Below, piece by piece: positions 17,423 through 28,557 of a stretch of DNA of 64,000 bases (within the stretch, counting starts at the first letter, position 1; each line of letters starts with the position of its first letter). The translations under genes and the position numbers were made by a program. The notes beneath the pieces are model-generated. The model was given only the letters and a program-made list of their open reading frames with translations. It was not told the origin of the DNA and did no database searches. This DNA comes from an uncultured Rubrobacteraceae bacterium. Lineage in GTDB: Bacteria > Actinomycetota > Rubrobacteria > Rubrobacterales > Rubrobacteraceae. Location: assembly GCA_902805975.1 (NCBI GenBank), contig CADCUT010000177.1:1-64000 (forward strand), read 5' to 3'.

Positions 17423-18831
17423 TGGCCGCCCCGGAACAAGGAGAAAGGTCGTCGGGTACGGCACCGCAGCAGGCGGGAGCACCCTTGAACCACGAAGCGT
17501 TGGCCGCGCGGGCCGGGGCCGTCCTGCGCCAGAACGACATGGGGGTCTGGACGAAGGCCGCCCCGAGCCTGTACCCGCACCAGTGGAGCTGGGACTCGGC
17601 GTTTATCGCCATCGGGCTAGCCCACGCGGATACGCGGCGCGCGGCCGACGAGATCCTGTGCCTCCTCAGGCGCCAGTGGACGACGGGCAAGGTACCCCAC
17701 ATCGTCTTCAACCCGAACGCCCCGCCCGACAGCTACTTCCCCGGCCCCGAGCACTGGGCCGCCGCGGCCGAATCTTCGGAGGCGCCGCCCGGCCCGGCCC
17801 AGACCAGCGGCCTCTGCCAGCCGCCGGTGCACGCCATAGCCGCGAGGCGCATCCTGGAGGTGGCCGAGAGGCGGGACGAAGGGATCGAAGACGCGCGGCG
17901 CTTTCTGCGCGAAGCCTACCCCCGCCTCCTCGCCTGGCACCGCTACCTGGCGACCTACCGGGACCCCGAAGGGTCCGGGCTCGTCACGATCTATCACCCC
18001 TGGGAGAGCGGCACCGATAACTCCCCCCGCTGGTTCGAGGCCCTCGAGCGGGTCGAGGTCGGGGAGGGCCTGGCCTACGAGCGGCTCGACCTCCAGCACG
18101 TCAAGGACCCGTCGGAGAGGCCGACCCGGGAGACCTACGACCGCTTTATCTGGCTCGTCGAGCTCATAAAGCGCACCGGCTGCGACGACCGCGTGGTCCA
18201 CGCCACCAGCCCGTTTCTGGTCAAGGACGTGCTGATGAGCGCGATCCTGGTCCGCGCCAACGAGGCGCTGCTGGAGGTGGCCGAACTCGTCGGAGCCCCG
18301 GACGAGGACAAAGAGAAGATAAGCGCCTGGATCTCCCGCGGCCACGAGGGTCTGGCCGGACGTTGGGACCCGGATCTCGGCCTCTGCCTCGACTACGACC
18401 TGCGCGCCGAGTGCTCTCTCGCCACCCGCACGGTCGCCGGCCTCTCGCCCCTGATCTCCGGCTCCGGGACCGCGGAGCAGAGGCGGACGCTCCTGGCCAA
18501 CCTCGACGCGGCGTTTTTCGCGGGCAACCCGAAGCTGCGGTGGCCCCTCCCGCCGAGCACCAGCCCCGGCGAGCCGCGGTTCCACCCCAGGAGCTACTGG
18601 CGCGGTCCCGTCTGGCCCGTCATGAACTGGCTGCTATGGTGGTCCCTGGAACGTTCGGGCGAGGAGGAGCGTGCCGCCAGGCTGCGGCTGGCCTCGCTGG
18701 AGCAGCTCGCGGATGGCCGCTTCGGCGAGTACTACGAGCCGTTCACCGGCGAGCCCTTGGGCTCAGAAGATCAATCCTGGACCGCGGCCGTCGTCCTCGA
18801 CTGGCTGGCGGCCGGCGAGAGAAGGGGGTAG
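17422..18831 (+). CDS. mgh: mannosylglycerate hydrolase-like (MgH/GH63-type) glycosidase
   Basis: [19 protein letters not shown]...[13 protein letters not shown]...[11 protein letters not shown]...[14 protein letters not shown]; start overlaps the DM13 stop (TGATG). Confidence 0.8.
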   Translation: MAAPEQGERSSGTAPQQAGAPLNHEALAARAGAVLRQNDMGVWTKAAPSLYPHQWSWDSAFIAIGLAHADTRRAADEILCLLRRQWTTGKVPHIVFNPNAPPDSYFPGPEHWAAAAESSEAPPGPAQTSGLCQPPVHAIAARRILEVAERRDEGIEDARRFLREAYPRLLAWHRYLATYRDPEGSGLVTIYHPWESGTDNSPRWFEALERVEVGEGLAYERLDLQHVKDPSERPTRETYDRFIWLVELIKRTGCDDRVVHATSPFLVKDVLMSAILVRANEALLEVAELVGAPDEDKEKISAWISRGHEGLAGRWDPDLGLCLDYDLRAECSLATRTVAGLSPLISGSGTAEQRRTLLANLDAAFFAGNPKLRWPLPPSTSPGEPRFHPRSYWRGPVWPVMNWLLWWSLERSGEEERAARLRLASLEQLADGRFGEYYEPFTGEPLGSEDQSWTAAVVLDWLAAGERRG

Positions 18832-18833
18832 GG

Positions 18834-20672
18834 GTGCGGCAGGAGAGAGTGAACGAGGCGGGTTACCCGCCCATCGCGGAGCACGGCCTGATCGGGGACC
18901 TCCACACCGCCGCGCTGGTGTGCACGAACGGCACCATCGACTGGTACTGCTGCCCGCGCTTCGACGCCCCGAGCCTCTTCGGTTCGATCCTGGATAAAGA
19001 CCGCGGCGGCCACTACCGGATAGCGCCCTCCTCGGAGGGCTGGACGAGCAAGCAGCTCTACATCCCGGACACCAACGTGCTCATCACCCGCTTCCTCTCC
19101 CCCGACGGCGTCGGCGAGGTGCAGGACTTCATGCCGATCACCGGGGACCCCGGCGCCCCGGGGCGGCGACCCCACCGCCTCGTCCGCCGCGTGACGTGCG
19201 TCCGCGGCCGGATGCCCTTCCGGCTGGAGCTCGAGCCCCGCTTCGACTACGGGCGGGAGCGGCACGAGACGCGGCTCGTGGCAGGCGGGGGCGCGACCTT
19301 CGAGACGCCGACCCTAACGGTCGCGCTGGGCTCGCCGCTACCGCTGGAACGTACGGAAGCTGGCGTCCAGACCCACTTCGTCCTCGGTGCCGGGGAGGGC
19401 GTCGCCTTCGTGCTCGACACAGCAAACGACGGCGAGGAGCCGCGCGCCTACGGCGAGGCCGAGACGCTCCGCGCGTTCGAGGACACCGTCGCCTACTGGC
19501 GGCGATGGCTCTCGCGGTCGCGCTACGAGGGGCGGTGGCGGGAGACCGTGCACCGCTCGGCGCTCACGCTCAAGCTCCTCACCTACGCGCCGACCGGCGC
19601 CATCGTCGCGGCGCCGACCACGAGCCTGCCAGAGCAGCTCGGCGGGGGACGCAACTGGGACTACCGTTACACCTGGATCCGGGACGCCGCCTTCTCCCTG
19701 TACGGCCTCCTGCGCCTCGGCTTCACCGAGGAGGCAGGGGCCTTTATGGGCTGGCTGACCGAGAGGTTCCGCGAGGACCGCCGGGACGGTTCGCCCCTGC
19801 AGCTCATGTACGGCATCGACGGCCGGGCCGAGCTCCCCGAGACGACCCTGGACCACCTGGAAGGCTACGCGGGCTCCGCGCCGGTACGCATCGGCAACGG
19901 CGCCGCCGACCAGCTCCAACTCGACATCTACGGCGAGCTTGTAGACTCCGTCTACCTGTACAACAAGTACGGCACGCCCGTCTACCACGACGCCTGGGAG
20001 GATCTCTCCCGCATCGTCGAGTGGGTCTGCGAGAACTGGGACAGGGCTGATGAGGGGATCTGGGAGACCAGGGGCGGCCGGAAGGACTTCACCTACTCCC
20101 GGCTCATGTGCTGGGTCGCCGTCGAGCGGGCCGTCAGGATAGCGCGCCAGAGGGGCCTCCCCGCCGACGTGCCGCGGTGGTCGGCCACCAGGGACGCCAT
20201 CTACCGCCAGATCATGTCAAAGGGCTGGCACGAGGGCCGCGGCGCCTTCGTTCAGCACTACGACACCGAGGTTCTGGACGCCTCCGTCCTCATGATGCCG
20301 CTCGTCAAGTTCATCGCCCCCACCGACCCGCGCTGGCTCTCGACGCTGGATGCGATCTCCTCAGAGCTCGTCGCCGACTCCCTCGTCTACCGCTACAACC
20401 CCGGGGCCTCCCCCGACGGCCTGATCGGCGACGAGGGCACGTTCTCGATCTGCTCTTTCTGGTACGTCGAGGCCCTCACGCGCGCCGGCAGGCTCGACGA
20501 GGCGCGGCTCGCCTTCGAGAAGATGCTCTCCTACGCCAACCACCTGGGCCTGTACTCCGAGGAGGTCGGACCTTCGGGCGAGCTGCTGGGCAACTTCCCG
20601 CAAGCCTTCACCCACCTCTCCCTCATAAGCGCCGCCTTCAACCTCGACCGGGCGCTCAGCGGGGGTACGTAG
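18834..20672 (+). CDS. glycoside hydrolase family 15 (glucoamylase/trehalase-like)
   Basis: [43 protein letters not shown]...[28 protein letters not shown]. Confidence 0.93.
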   Translation: MRQERVNEAGYPPIAEHGLIGDLHTAALVCTNGTIDWYCCPRFDAPSLFGSILDKDRGGHYRIAPSSEGWTSKQLYIPDTNVLITRFLSPDGVGEVQDFMPITGDPGAPGRRPHRLVRRVTCVRGRMPFRLELEPRFDYGRERHETRLVAGGGATFETPTLTVALGSPLPLERTEAGVQTHFVLGAGEGVAFVLDTANDGEEPRAYGEAETLRAFEDTVAYWRRWLSRSRYEGRWRETVHRSALTLKLLTYAPTGAIVAAPTTSLPEQLGGGRNWDYRYTWIRDAAFSLYGLLRLGFTEEAGAFMGWLTERFREDRRDGSPLQLMYGIDGRAELPETTLDHLEGYAGSAPVRIGNGAADQLQLDIYGELVDSVYLYNKYGTPVYHDAWEDLSRIVEWVCENWDRADEGIWETRGGRKDFTYSRLMCWVAVERAVRIARQRGLPADVPRWSATRDAIYRQIMSKGWHEGRGAFVQHYDTEVLDASVLMMPLVKFIAPTDPRWLSTLDAISSELVADSLVYRYNPGASPDGLIGDEGTFSICSFWYVEALTRAGRLDEARLAFEKMLSYANHLGLYSEEVGPSGELLGNFPQAFTHLSLISAAFNLDRALSGGT

Positions 20673-20868
20673 GCGGGGCGTCCGGGCGTTCGCGGACGAT
20701 CCGCCGGTTCGGAGTCATAGGAGGAATCCTGAAGATGGACGCGAAGTACGAGCACGGGGTGGTGGGCTTGACGCGCATCGGGATTTCTTGCGCGAGTAGC
20801 TCCCCCTCCCGGCGCGACTCGGCCCGCGGGCGTCCGTCCGGCGCGACCGGACACCTTGGGAGGAGGCT

Positions 20869-21342
20869 TTGATCAGGCGGGCGACTCCCGGGGATACGGA
20901 GGCCCTGGTCGAGTTGGTCGTCGCGGCCGGTATGTTTTCGGTCGACGAGTCCTGGCTCGTGGAGGGCTTGATGACGGATTACTTCGACTCGAACGAAGGC
21001 GAGGGCCACTTCTGCGTGGTCGACGATGGGGACGGCCCGCTCGGCGTCGCCTACTGCCAGCCCAAGACCGCCGCCGATAGGGTCTGGGACCTCACGATGA
21101 TCGCCGTGCGCCCGGCCCGCCAGGGACAGGTCCGCGGGACGGCGATCATGCGACACGTCGAAGACAGCCCGCGGGCCCGCGACGCGCGGCTGTTGCTGGT
21201 CGAGACCTCTTCGCTGCCACAGTACGACCGCACGCGAGAGTTCTACATAAAGTGCGGCTACGAGAAGGAGGCGCGCGTCCGGGATTACTGGGAGGCGGGC
21301 GACGACCTGGTGTTGTTCCGCAAGGCCCTGAACGAGGGCTAG
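20869..21342 (+). CDS. GNAT family N-acetyltransferase
   Basis: IRRATPGDTEALVELV...LTMIAVRPARQGQVRGTAIMRHVE. Confidence 0.85.
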   Translation: MIRRATPGDTEALVELVVAAGMFSVDESWLVEGLMTDYFDSNEGEGHFCVVDDGDGPLGVAYCQPKTAADRVWDLTMIAVRPARQGQVRGTAIMRHVEDSPRARDARLLLVETSSLPQYDRTREFYIKCGYEKEARVRDYWEAGDDLVLFRKALNEG

Positions 21343-21404
21343 GCCGCGCGGGCCGCAGAGCATGGCGGCGATATGTCGGGCGCGGCCCGGTTTCTCGGCG
21401 GGAG

Positions 21405-21447
21405 TTCACGCCGCCATCACGGTCCCATCACGGCCACCCGGTAACTT
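21405..21447 (+). promoter_or_regulatory. 11-bp direct-repeat box (WTCACG-N5 family) with promoter, site 2
   Basis: TTCACGCCGCC ATCACGGTCCC ATCACGGCCAC then TAACTT at 21442; same spacing as site 1. Confidence 0.65.
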
Positions 21448-21481
21448 GAGGATCCGGACAAGTCCCCTAAAGGAGATTCGG

Positions 21482-22516
21482 TTGCTGCTGGCGGGCGACA
21501 TAGGCGGCACGAAGACCGCCCTGGCGATCTACGCCCCGGAGGACGGGCCGCGCGCGCCGCTGGCGACAGCGACCTTCCCGAGCGCGGATTATCCGAGCCT
21601 GGAGGCGCTGGCGCGGGAGTTCCTGAAGGAGAACCGCCTGCCCGTGGACCGGGCGAGCTTCGGAGTCGCGGGTCCCGTCTCGGGCGGCAGGTCCAAGGCC
21701 ACCAACCTGCCATGGAGGATCGACGAGGCGCGCCTTGAGGAGGAGTTGGGTCTCGGGTCTGCGTACCTGATCAACGACCTGGAGGCCGTCGCCCACGCGA
21801 CGCCGTTTCTCGGTCCCGGCGACCTTTACACGCTCCAGACCGGGGAGCCCGACCCGGAGGGCGCCCTGGCGGTGGTGGCACCCGGCACCGGATTGGGAGA
21901 GGCCTTTCTCACCCGCGAGGGGAGGGGCTACCGCGCCCACCCCTCCGAGGGCGGCCACGCGGACTTCGCGCCGAGAAACGAGGTTCAGGTCGGGCTTCTC
22001 CGCCACCTCCTGGGCCGCTTCGGGCACGCCAGCTACGAGCGGGTCGTCTCCGGCCTGGGCCTCCCCAACATCTACGAGCACCTGCGGGAGGCTGGGCACG
22101 CCGAGGCGTCGCCGCGGGTGGCCGGGGAGCTCTCCCGCGCGGACGACCCCACCCCGGTCATCGTGAACGCGGCGCTGGGCGACGGGGAGCGGTGCGGGCT
22201 TTGCGTCGCCACCCTCGACCTCTTCGTCTCCGTGCTGGGGGCGCAGGCGGGCAACCTGGCGCTCACGGTGCTCGCCACCGGCGGGGTCTTCCTGGGCGGA
22301 GGCATCTCGCCGCGCGTCCTGCCGGCCCTGGAGCGGGGCGGTTTCGTGGCGGCGTTCGGGAGCAAGGGGCGCTTCTCCGGGTTCATGGGGCGGGTGCCGG
22401 TGCACGTGATCCTGCACAAGCAGGCGGCCCTCGTCGGCGCGGCCTGCTACGGCCTCGAGACCTACGGCGAGGGCGCCATCTTCGAGCGTATACCCCAGAG
22501 AGGAGACGACCGATGA
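21482..22516 (+). CDS. glk: glucokinase
   Basis: LAGDIGGTKTALAIY, APGTGLGEAFLTREG, HPSEGGHADFAPRN, GGVFLGGGISPR. Confidence 0.93.
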   Translation: MLLAGDIGGTKTALAIYAPEDGPRAPLATATFPSADYPSLEALAREFLKENRLPVDRASFGVAGPVSGGRSKATNLPWRIDEARLEEELGLGSAYLINDLEAVAHATPFLGPGDLYTLQTGEPDPEGALAVVAPGTGLGEAFLTREGRGYRAHPSEGGHADFAPRNEVQVGLLRHLLGRFGHASYERVVSGLGLPNIYEHLREAGHAEASPRVAGELSRADDPTPVIVNAALGDGERCGLCVATLDLFVSVLGAQAGNLALTVLATGGVFLGGGISPRVLPALERGGFVAAFGSKGRFSGFMGRVPVHVILHKQAALVGAACYGLETYGEGAIFERIPQRGDDR

Positions 22517-23361
22517 CGAACCTCAAGGCCGGCGACGTTTTCCCGGACTTCACCCTTCCAGACCACCGCGGCGCCCCGAGGAAGCTCTCCGGCTACGCCA
22601 GGCCGAGCCCGATGGACGAGAGGCTCGGCTTCACGGACGGCTACCCCGTGGTCGTGGTCTTCGGCCGCGGCTTCTTCTGCCCCCGCGACCAGCGCCAGAT
22701 GCGCAACCTCGTCCCCTTCCAGGACGAACTCGCGGTCAACTACTGCAAGCTCGTCACCGTGAGCGCGGACGCCCCCCGCGTGCAGGCCGCCTTCCGCGCC
22801 GGCCTCGGGGCCGGGTGGCCCTTCCTGTCAGACGGGGAACGGGAGGTTATCCGGGGGCTCGGCATCCTCGACGAGACGGAGGGCGAGTACGCCGACGTCT
22901 CGAGGCCCTTCACCTTCGTGCTGCGGCCCGACCTGACGGTCCACAAGGTCTACGACGGCTGGTTCTTTGTCGGGCGCCCGACGGTCGAGGAGCTTCGGAT
23001 GGACCTGCGCGAGATCATGCGGACGCGCCGCGACTACGACTACGACGCGTACAACACCGACGAGGTGAAGAGGATCCGCATCCCGCAAAAGGAGTGGCTG
23101 GATGGCGCACCACCGTCTGGCGCGAGCGGGCTACCCGTGGCCGACGGAACGGTAAAGACCTTCGACCTGGCCTCGGGGAACGGCGAGATCTCACCCGACG
23201 ACAACGGGGCGGAGGTCTTCTTTAACTTCACCGCCATACCCGGCGATGGCTACCGCACCATCAGGCCCGGAACCCGGGTCCGTTTTGAGGTAGTGGAACA
23301 CGCGAACGCGGGCCCCACGGCCCGCAACGTCCAGACGGAGATGGGGAGGCGGGAAGCGTGA
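22513..23361 (+). CDS. redoxin-like protein with C-terminal cold-shock-like domain
   Basis: Redoxin part [12 protein letters not shown]...[14 protein letters not shown]-terminus [63 protein letters not shown] aligns end to end with CspA-type CSD. Confidence 0.85.
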   Translation: MTNLKAGDVFPDFTLPDHRGAPRKLSGYARPSPMDERLGFTDGYPVVVVFGRGFFCPRDQRQMRNLVPFQDELAVNYCKLVTVSADAPRVQAAFRAGLGAGWPFLSDGEREVIRGLGILDETEGEYADVSRPFTFVLRPDLTVHKVYDGWFFVGRPTVEELRMDLREIMRTRRDYDYDAYNTDEVKRIRIPQKEWLDGAPPSGASGLPVADGTVKTFDLASGNGEISPDDNGAEVFFNFTAIPGDGYRTIRPGTRVRFEVVEHANAGPTARNVQTEMGRREA

Positions 23362-24050
23362 GGTTCCTCTTCGGACGTCAGCCCACCATGGTAGCCCCGG
23401 AAGACGCGCTCCCGGGACGCGAGGCCCAGCTTTTCCCCGTTCCGGAGAGGCACGCCGTCCTTGGCACGCCCCTCGAGCCGCCGTTCCCGGCCGGTTTGAG
23501 CACCGCGGTCTTCGGGATGGGATGCTTCTGGGGTGCCGAGCGCATCTTCTGGCGGCTGGGCGGCGTCCACACGACGGCGGTCGGCTACGCGGGAGGCTTC
23601 ACGCCAAACCCAACCTACGGGGAGGTCTGCGGCGGACGTACCGGTCATACCGAGGCCGTGCTCGTCGTCTTCGACCCTGGACAGGTCTCCTACAGGGACC
23701 TGCTCGCGGCGTTCTGGGAGGGCCACGACCCGACCCAGAAGATGCGCCAGGGCAACGATAAGGGAACCCAGTACCGCTCGGCGGCCTACTACGGGGATCC
23801 AGCGCAGCTCGCGGCCGTCGAGGAGACCCGCTCCGCCTACGAGATGAAGCTGCGGGAGGCCGGGTACGGCCCCATCGCCACCGAGGTGGCCCCCGTGGGC
23901 CCGTTCTACTACGCAGAGGGCTACCATCAGCAGTACCTGCACAAAAACCCGAACGGCTACTGCGGCATCGGCGGGACCGGCGTAAGTTGCCCGGTCGGGC
24001 TTGGCGCGGACGCTGGCGTGGACGCTGGCGCGAACGCGGCGGGACGATGA
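23358..24050 (+). CDS. msrA: peptide-methionine (S)-S-oxide reductase
   Basis: [21 protein letters not shown]...GYAGG...[12 protein letters not shown]...YRSAAYY. Confidence 0.96.
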   Translation: MRFLFGRQPTMVAPEDALPGREAQLFPVPERHAVLGTPLEPPFPAGLSTAVFGMGCFWGAERIFWRLGGVHTTAVGYAGGFTPNPTYGEVCGGRTGHTEAVLVVFDPGQVSYRDLLAAFWEGHDPTQKMRQGNDKGTQYRSAAYYGDPAQLAAVEETRSAYEMKLREAGYGPIATEVAPVGPFYYAEGYHQQYLHKNPNGYCGIGGTGVSCPVGLGADAGVDAGANAAGR

Positions 24051-24051
24051 A

Positions 24052-24678
24052 ATGGGAAGCGTGATGGGCCGATTCTTCTCGCGCGGCTTCCGGGGTCGCC
24101 GGCGACCCCGGGAGCAGGCGGAGTCCGACCGCGTGCCGCCGGGTCAGTACCTCGTGGATGGCTTCCCCGTCCTCTCTGCGGGGCCCACACCCCGCACGCC
24201 GCTTGACCGGTGGGACTTCTCCATCGTCGGCGAGATCGACGCGCCCAAGCGGTGGACGTGGGGGGAGTTCCGCGAGCTGCCCTCGGAGACCTTTACCCGC
24301 GACATCCACTGCGTCACCAAGTGGTCCAAGCTCGACACGACCTGGGAGGGCGTCTCGGTCGACACCCTGCTCGGGGGCGCGGAGACGGCGGCCGGGTACG
24401 TAACGGCCTTCTGCGACGGCGGGTACACGACAAACCTGCCGCTGGAGGAGGTGACGGGCGGGAAGGCCTGGCTCGCCTTTGCCTACGACGGGGAGCCGCT
24501 TGAGCCGGAGCACGGCGGGCCCGCGCGCCTGCTCGTACCGCACCTCTACCTCTGGAAGAGCGCCAAGTGGGTGCGCGGTTTGAGGCTCATGAACGGAGAC
24601 GAGCCGGGGTTCTGGGAGTCGCTGGGCTACCACAACGAGGGAGACCCGTGGCGCGAGCAGCGCTACCGGGGGGACTAG
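24052..24678 (+). CDS. sulfite oxidase-like (molybdopterin) oxidoreductase
   Basis: WDFSIVGEIDAPKRWTWGEFRELP...DIHCVTKWSKLDTTWEGVSVDTLL; YedY/SUOX fold pattern. Confidence 0.9.
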   Translation: MGSVMGRFFSRGFRGRRRPREQAESDRVPPGQYLVDGFPVLSAGPTPRTPLDRWDFSIVGEIDAPKRWTWGEFRELPSETFTRDIHCVTKWSKLDTTWEGVSVDTLLGGAETAAGYVTAFCDGGYTTNLPLEEVTGGKAWLAFAYDGEPLEPEHGGPARLLVPHLYLWKSAKWVRGLRLMNGDEPGFWESLGYHNEGDPWREQRYRGD

Positions 24679-24679
24679 G

Positions 24680-25429
24680 GTGGCGATCTCGACGGGCGGG
24701 AGGCTGCTCTGGCACCTGAGCGAGATCACGGAGACCGCCACCGAGACGCCGCGCGCCACGAGCCTGTACCTAGACGTGCCGGGCTGGGAGGGGCACGTGG
24801 CGGGCCAGCACGTGGACGTCAGGCTCACGGCCCCCGACGGCTACCAGGCCCAGCGCAGCTACTCCATAGCATCGGCCCCCGAGGACGACCGCCTCGCGCT
24901 GCTCGTCGAGCGGCTGGAAGACGGGGAGGTCTCCCCCTACCTCGCGGACGAGCTGCGGGCCGGGGACATGCTGGAGCTGCGCGGCCCGATCGGGGGATGG
25001 TTCACCTGGAAGGCGCAGGAAGGCGGGCCGCTGCTGCTCGTCGCCGGGGGCTCGGGCGTCGTGCCGCTGATGGCCATGATCCGGCACAAGGCGGCTGAAG
25101 GGAGCGATGCCCAGGTCCGCCTGCTCCTCTCGTCCCGCTCCCGCGAGGACGTCGTCTTCAGGGAGGAACTCGACCGGCTATCCGCGGAGGACGGGACCCT
25201 TGAGGTGGCCCACACGCTCACCCGCTCCCGGCCCGTGGGCTGGACGGGCTACGCCCGCCGCATCGACCGGGAGATGCTCGCCGAGGTCGCTCCCTCACCG
25301 GAGGAGGAGCCGCTCGTCTTCGTGTGCGGCCCCACGCCGCTGGTCGAGAGGGTGGCGACGGATCTGGTGAACCTCGGGCACGACCCGGCGCGCGTCAAGA
25401 CGGAACGATTCGGACCCACGGGAGGTTAG
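24680..25429 (+). CDS. FAD/NAD(P)-binding ferredoxin reductase-type oxidoreductase
   Basis: RSYSIASAPE, LLLVAGGSGVVPLMAMIRH, FVCGPTPLVERV. Confidence 0.92.
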   Translation: MAISTGGRLLWHLSEITETATETPRATSLYLDVPGWEGHVAGQHVDVRLTAPDGYQAQRSYSIASAPEDDRLALLVERLEDGEVSPYLADELRAGDMLELRGPIGGWFTWKAQEGGPLLLVAGGSGVVPLMAMIRHKAAEGSDAQVRLLLSSRSREDVVFREELDRLSAEDGTLEVAHTLTRSRPVGWTGYARRIDREMLAEVAPSPEEEPLVFVCGPTPLVERVATDLVNLGHDPARVKTERFGPTGG

Positions 25430-25431
25430 AG

Positions 25432-25710
25432 ATGGACGAGCAGAGGCTGGACGGGAACGCGGTCGGGGGACTCCTCGGGGAGATCTTCCCCTTCGAGATG
25501 ACGTCGGCGGAGACCGCCTGCGCCGGTTGCGGCGCGACGTCAGGCGTCGGGGCCGCGATGGTCTACGCGCACGGGATGGGCACCATCGTGCGCTGCGCCT
25601 CGTGCGACAACGCCCTCATCCGCATCGCCCGCCACAACGGCGGCGGCATGGGCCAGTACTGGCTCGACCTCAGGGGGGTTGCATACCTCAAGATCGAGGA
25701 GGCTACTTGA
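25432..25710 (+). CDS. DUF6510-like small zinc-ribbon protein
   Basis: CAGCGATSGVGAAMVYAHGMGTIVRCASCDNALIRIA; located after the sulfite oxidase-like/FNR pair. Confidence 0.75.
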   Translation: MDEQRLDGNAVGGLLGEIFPFEMTSAETACAGCGATSGVGAAMVYAHGMGTIVRCASCDNALIRIARHNGGGMGQYWLDLRGVAYLKIEEAT

Positions 25711-25900
25711 GGATGGACGGACCCTTCAAACCAGCCGACGTCTGGCCCCTCACAGAGGACCGCGCGGCGTCCGCGGGACGTGAGACGTCCGGCGGGACGG
25801 AGATTCTGGCCGTCGCCGGCCCGGAGCGGGGACCCGAAGGTGCGGCGGTAGGCATGCCGGATCGAGACGACGGGCGCGACCGAGGAGAGGCAGGCTAGGG

Positions 25901-27928
25901 ATGATGAGCACAGATAAAGCCCTGGTGGACCGGAACACTATCAACGCCATACGCTTTTTGGCCGTGGACGCGGTCCAGAGGGCCGGGTCCGGCCACCCGG
26001 GCACCCCGATGGGCGCGGCCCCCATGGCTTACACGCTGTGGGACCGCTTCCTCAAGCACAACCCGAAGAACCCGGACTGGCCCGACAGGGACCGCTTCGT
26101 CCTCTCCCCCGGCCACGCCTCGACCCTGCTCTACGCGCTGCTCCATCTCTACGGCTATGACCTTTCGCTGGAGGAGCTCAAAAGTTTCCGGCGGTGGGGC
26201 TCCAAGACGCCGGGCCACCCCGAACGCGGGGAGACGCCCGGCGTCGAGATGACGACAGGTCCCCTGGGCCAGGGGCTCGCCCACGCGGTCGGGATGGCGG
26301 TGGCCGAGCGCTGGCTAGCGGAGCACTACAACATCGGCGGGCACGAGATCGTGGACCACTACACCTACGCCATCGTCTCGGACGGGGACATGCAGGAAGG
26401 CGTCTCGGCCGAGGCCGCGAGCATCGCCGCGAGCCTGAAGCTCGGCAAGCTCATCTACCTCTACGACGACAACGACATCCAGCTGACCGGCCCCACGGAG
26501 CCGGGCTTCGCCGAGAAGGTCGCGGGCCGCTTCGGGGTCTACGGCTGGCAGGTCATCGGCCCGGTAGACGGCTTCGACCCCGACGCCGTCGAGAGGGCCA
26601 TAGAGGAGGCCCGGGCCGACGGGGAGCGGCCGTCCCTGATCGTCTGCAAGACCGTCATAGGCTACGGCAGCCCCGAACAGGCGACGAGCAACGTCCACGG
26701 CGAACCTCTGGGCGAGAAAGGCGTGCGCGCGGCCAAGATGGCCCTCGGCTGGCCCGAGGAGCCGGCCTTCTACGTCCCGGAAGACGTGCTGGAGCATGCC
26801 CGGGGCGCGGTCGAGCGCGGCAGGGAGGCGGAGGCTGCCTGGCGGGAACGGATGGACGCCTACCGGCGGGATCACCCCGAGGAGGCGGCCCGCTTCGAGG
26901 CCGAGGTGAGGGGCGAGCTGCCGGAGGGCTGGGACGCGGCGCTCGAAGGGCTCTTCGCCGACGGCAAGCCTGTCGCCACCCGGGCGGCGGGGGGGACGGC
27001 GCTCAACGCGCTCGTCGGCAGGGTCCACGCGCTGACCGGCGGCTCGGCAGACCTCGACACGAGCACCAAGACGACCATCACCGGCTACGGGAATTTCGGC
27101 TGGGGCGAGTACTGCGGGCACAACATGCACTTCGGGGTGCGCGAGCACGCCATGGGCTCCATCGCGGGCGGCATGGCCGTCCACGGCGGGGTAATCCCCT
27201 ACACCGCGACCTTCCTGACCTTCGCCGACTACATGCGCCCCCCGATGCGTCTGGCGGCCCTGATGGGCCTGCGCGTCGTCTACGTCTTTACCCACGACTC
27301 GATCGGTCTCGGCGAGGACGGCCCGACCCACCAGCCCGTAGAGCACCTGCTGGGTCTGCGCGCCGTGCCGAACCTGACCGTCGTTCGGCCGGCCGACGCG
27401 GCTGAAGCCGCCGAGTCCTGGCGCGCCGCCCTGCTCAACGACGCGGGTCCCACGGTCCTCGTCTTTACCCGCCAGAAGCTGCCCGTCCTCGACCGGGACG
27501 TCTACGCCCCGGCCGAAGGGTTGCAGAGGGGGGGCTACGTTCTCTGGGAGAACGGCCCATCGCCCGAGGTGATCCTTCTCGGAACGGGCTCCGAGACGCA
27601 CATAGCCCTCGAAGCGGGCCACAAGCTCGCCGAAGAGGGCGTGAAGGCCAGGGTGGTCTCGCTGCCGAGTTGGGAGCTCTTTGACGGGCAGCCAGAGGAG
27701 TACAGGGAGAGCGTGTTGCCCCGGGCGGTGCGGGCGCGGGTCGCGGTGGAGGCGGCGGCGGTTTTGGGATGGGAGCACTACGTCGGGCTCGACGGCGCGG
27801 TCGTCGGGATGAGGGGCTTCGGGGCGAGCGCGCCGGCGCCCGAGCTCTACGAGCGGTTCGGCATAACGGCCGAACGCGTGGCGGAGGAAGCCCGTTCGCT
27901 GCTGTTAACGACGCCGGCGCGGGGGTAG
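25901..27928 (+). CDS. tkt: transketolase
   Basis: [66 protein letters not shown]. Confidence 0.98.
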   Translation: MMSTDKALVDRNTINAIRFLAVDAVQRAGSGHPGTPMGAAPMAYTLWDRFLKHNPKNPDWPDRDRFVLSPGHASTLLYALLHLYGYDLSLEELKSFRRWGSKTPGHPERGETPGVEMTTGPLGQGLAHAVGMAVAERWLAEHYNIGGHEIVDHYTYAIVSDGDMQEGVSAEAASIAASLKLGKLIYLYDDNDIQLTGPTEPGFAEKVAGRFGVYGWQVIGPVDGFDPDAVERAIEEARADGERPSLIVCKTVIGYGSPEQATSNVHGEPLGEKGVRAAKMALGWPEEPAFYVPEDVLEHARGAVERGREAEAAWRERMDAYRRDHPEEAARFEAEVRGELPEGWDAALEGLFADGKPVATRAAGGTALNALVGRVHALTGGSADLDTSTKTTITGYGNFGWGEYCGHNMHFGVREHAMGSIAGGMAVHGGVIPYTATFLTFADYMRPPMRLAALMGLRVVYVFTHDSIGLGEDGPTHQPVEHLLGLRAVPNLTVVRPADAAEAAESWRAALLNDAGPTVLVFTRQKLPVLDRDVYAPAEGLQRGGYVLWENGPSPEVILLGTGSETHIALEAGHKLAEEGVKARVVSLPSWELFDGQPEEYRESVLPRAVRARVAVEAAAVLGWEHYVGLDGAVVGMRGFGASAPAPELYERFGITAERVAEEARSLLLTTPARG

Positions 27929-27933
27929 GCGGC

Positions 27934-28557
27934 GTGCGCGCGGACATCGCGCCGGGGGCGGTCTTCCCGGACTACGAGCTCACAGACCACGAGAGGAAGC
28001 GTCGTTCTTTGAGCGGGTTGCAGGGTGGGGACCCCATGATCCTGGTGCTCGCGCGCGGCCACTTCTGCCCCAAGGACCACCAGCAGCACCTGGAGCTCGT
28101 CGAGAACTACCCCAAGATCCACGTCGCCTACACCCGGATAGTGACCATCTCCACCGACAACCTGCCCCAGACCAACGAGTTCAGGGACTCGGTGGGCGCC
28201 CGGTGGACCTTCCTCTCAGATCCGTCGCGCAAGGTGCAGAGGGGCCTCGAGATCCAGGAGTACACCGACCCCTTCCACGACCCCATGATCCCGCACACCC
28301 TCGTTTTGGAGCCGGGCCTGGTGATCCACAGCGTCTACGAGGGCTACTGGTTCTGGGGACGTCCCTCCTTCGAGGAGCTACGCCGGGACCTGCGGGATGT
28401 GACGCGCAAGGCGAGGCCGGACTGGGACCCGCAGGCCCCAGGGCTGCGCGAGAAGTGGGAAGAGAGGAACGCTCCCCTGCTCAAGGCGCTCGCCCAGAAG
28501 AAGCGGGGCGTGGGATCCCCGGTCGGGGGTACGCACAAGACTGAACGGAGGATCTGA
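27934..28557 (+). CDS. redoxin-domain (peroxiredoxin-like) protein, paralogue of 22513-23361 without CSD
   Basis: VFPDYELTDHERKRRSLSGL...ILVLARGHFCPKDHQQ...WTFLSDPSRKVQRGL. Confidence 0.85.
   Translation: MRADIAPGAVFPDYELTDHERKRRSLSGLQGGDPMILVLARGHFCPKDHQQHLELVENYPKIHVAYTRIVTISTDNLPQTNEFRDSVGARWTFLSDPSRKVQRGLEIQEYTDPFHDPMIPHTLVLEPGLVIHSVYEGYWFWGRPSFEELRRDLRDVTRKARPDWDPQAPGLREKWEERNAPLLKALAQKKRGVGSPVGGTHKTERRI

Noticed and set aside
24001-24050. Tandem GGACGCTGGCG units at the 3' end of msrA
   Set aside because: Only two copies, within coding sequence, producing an Ala/Gly-rich tail; minor simple-sequence variation.
26315-27778. 487-aa minus-strand ORF opposite transketolase
   Set aside because: Antisense GC-frame artefact.
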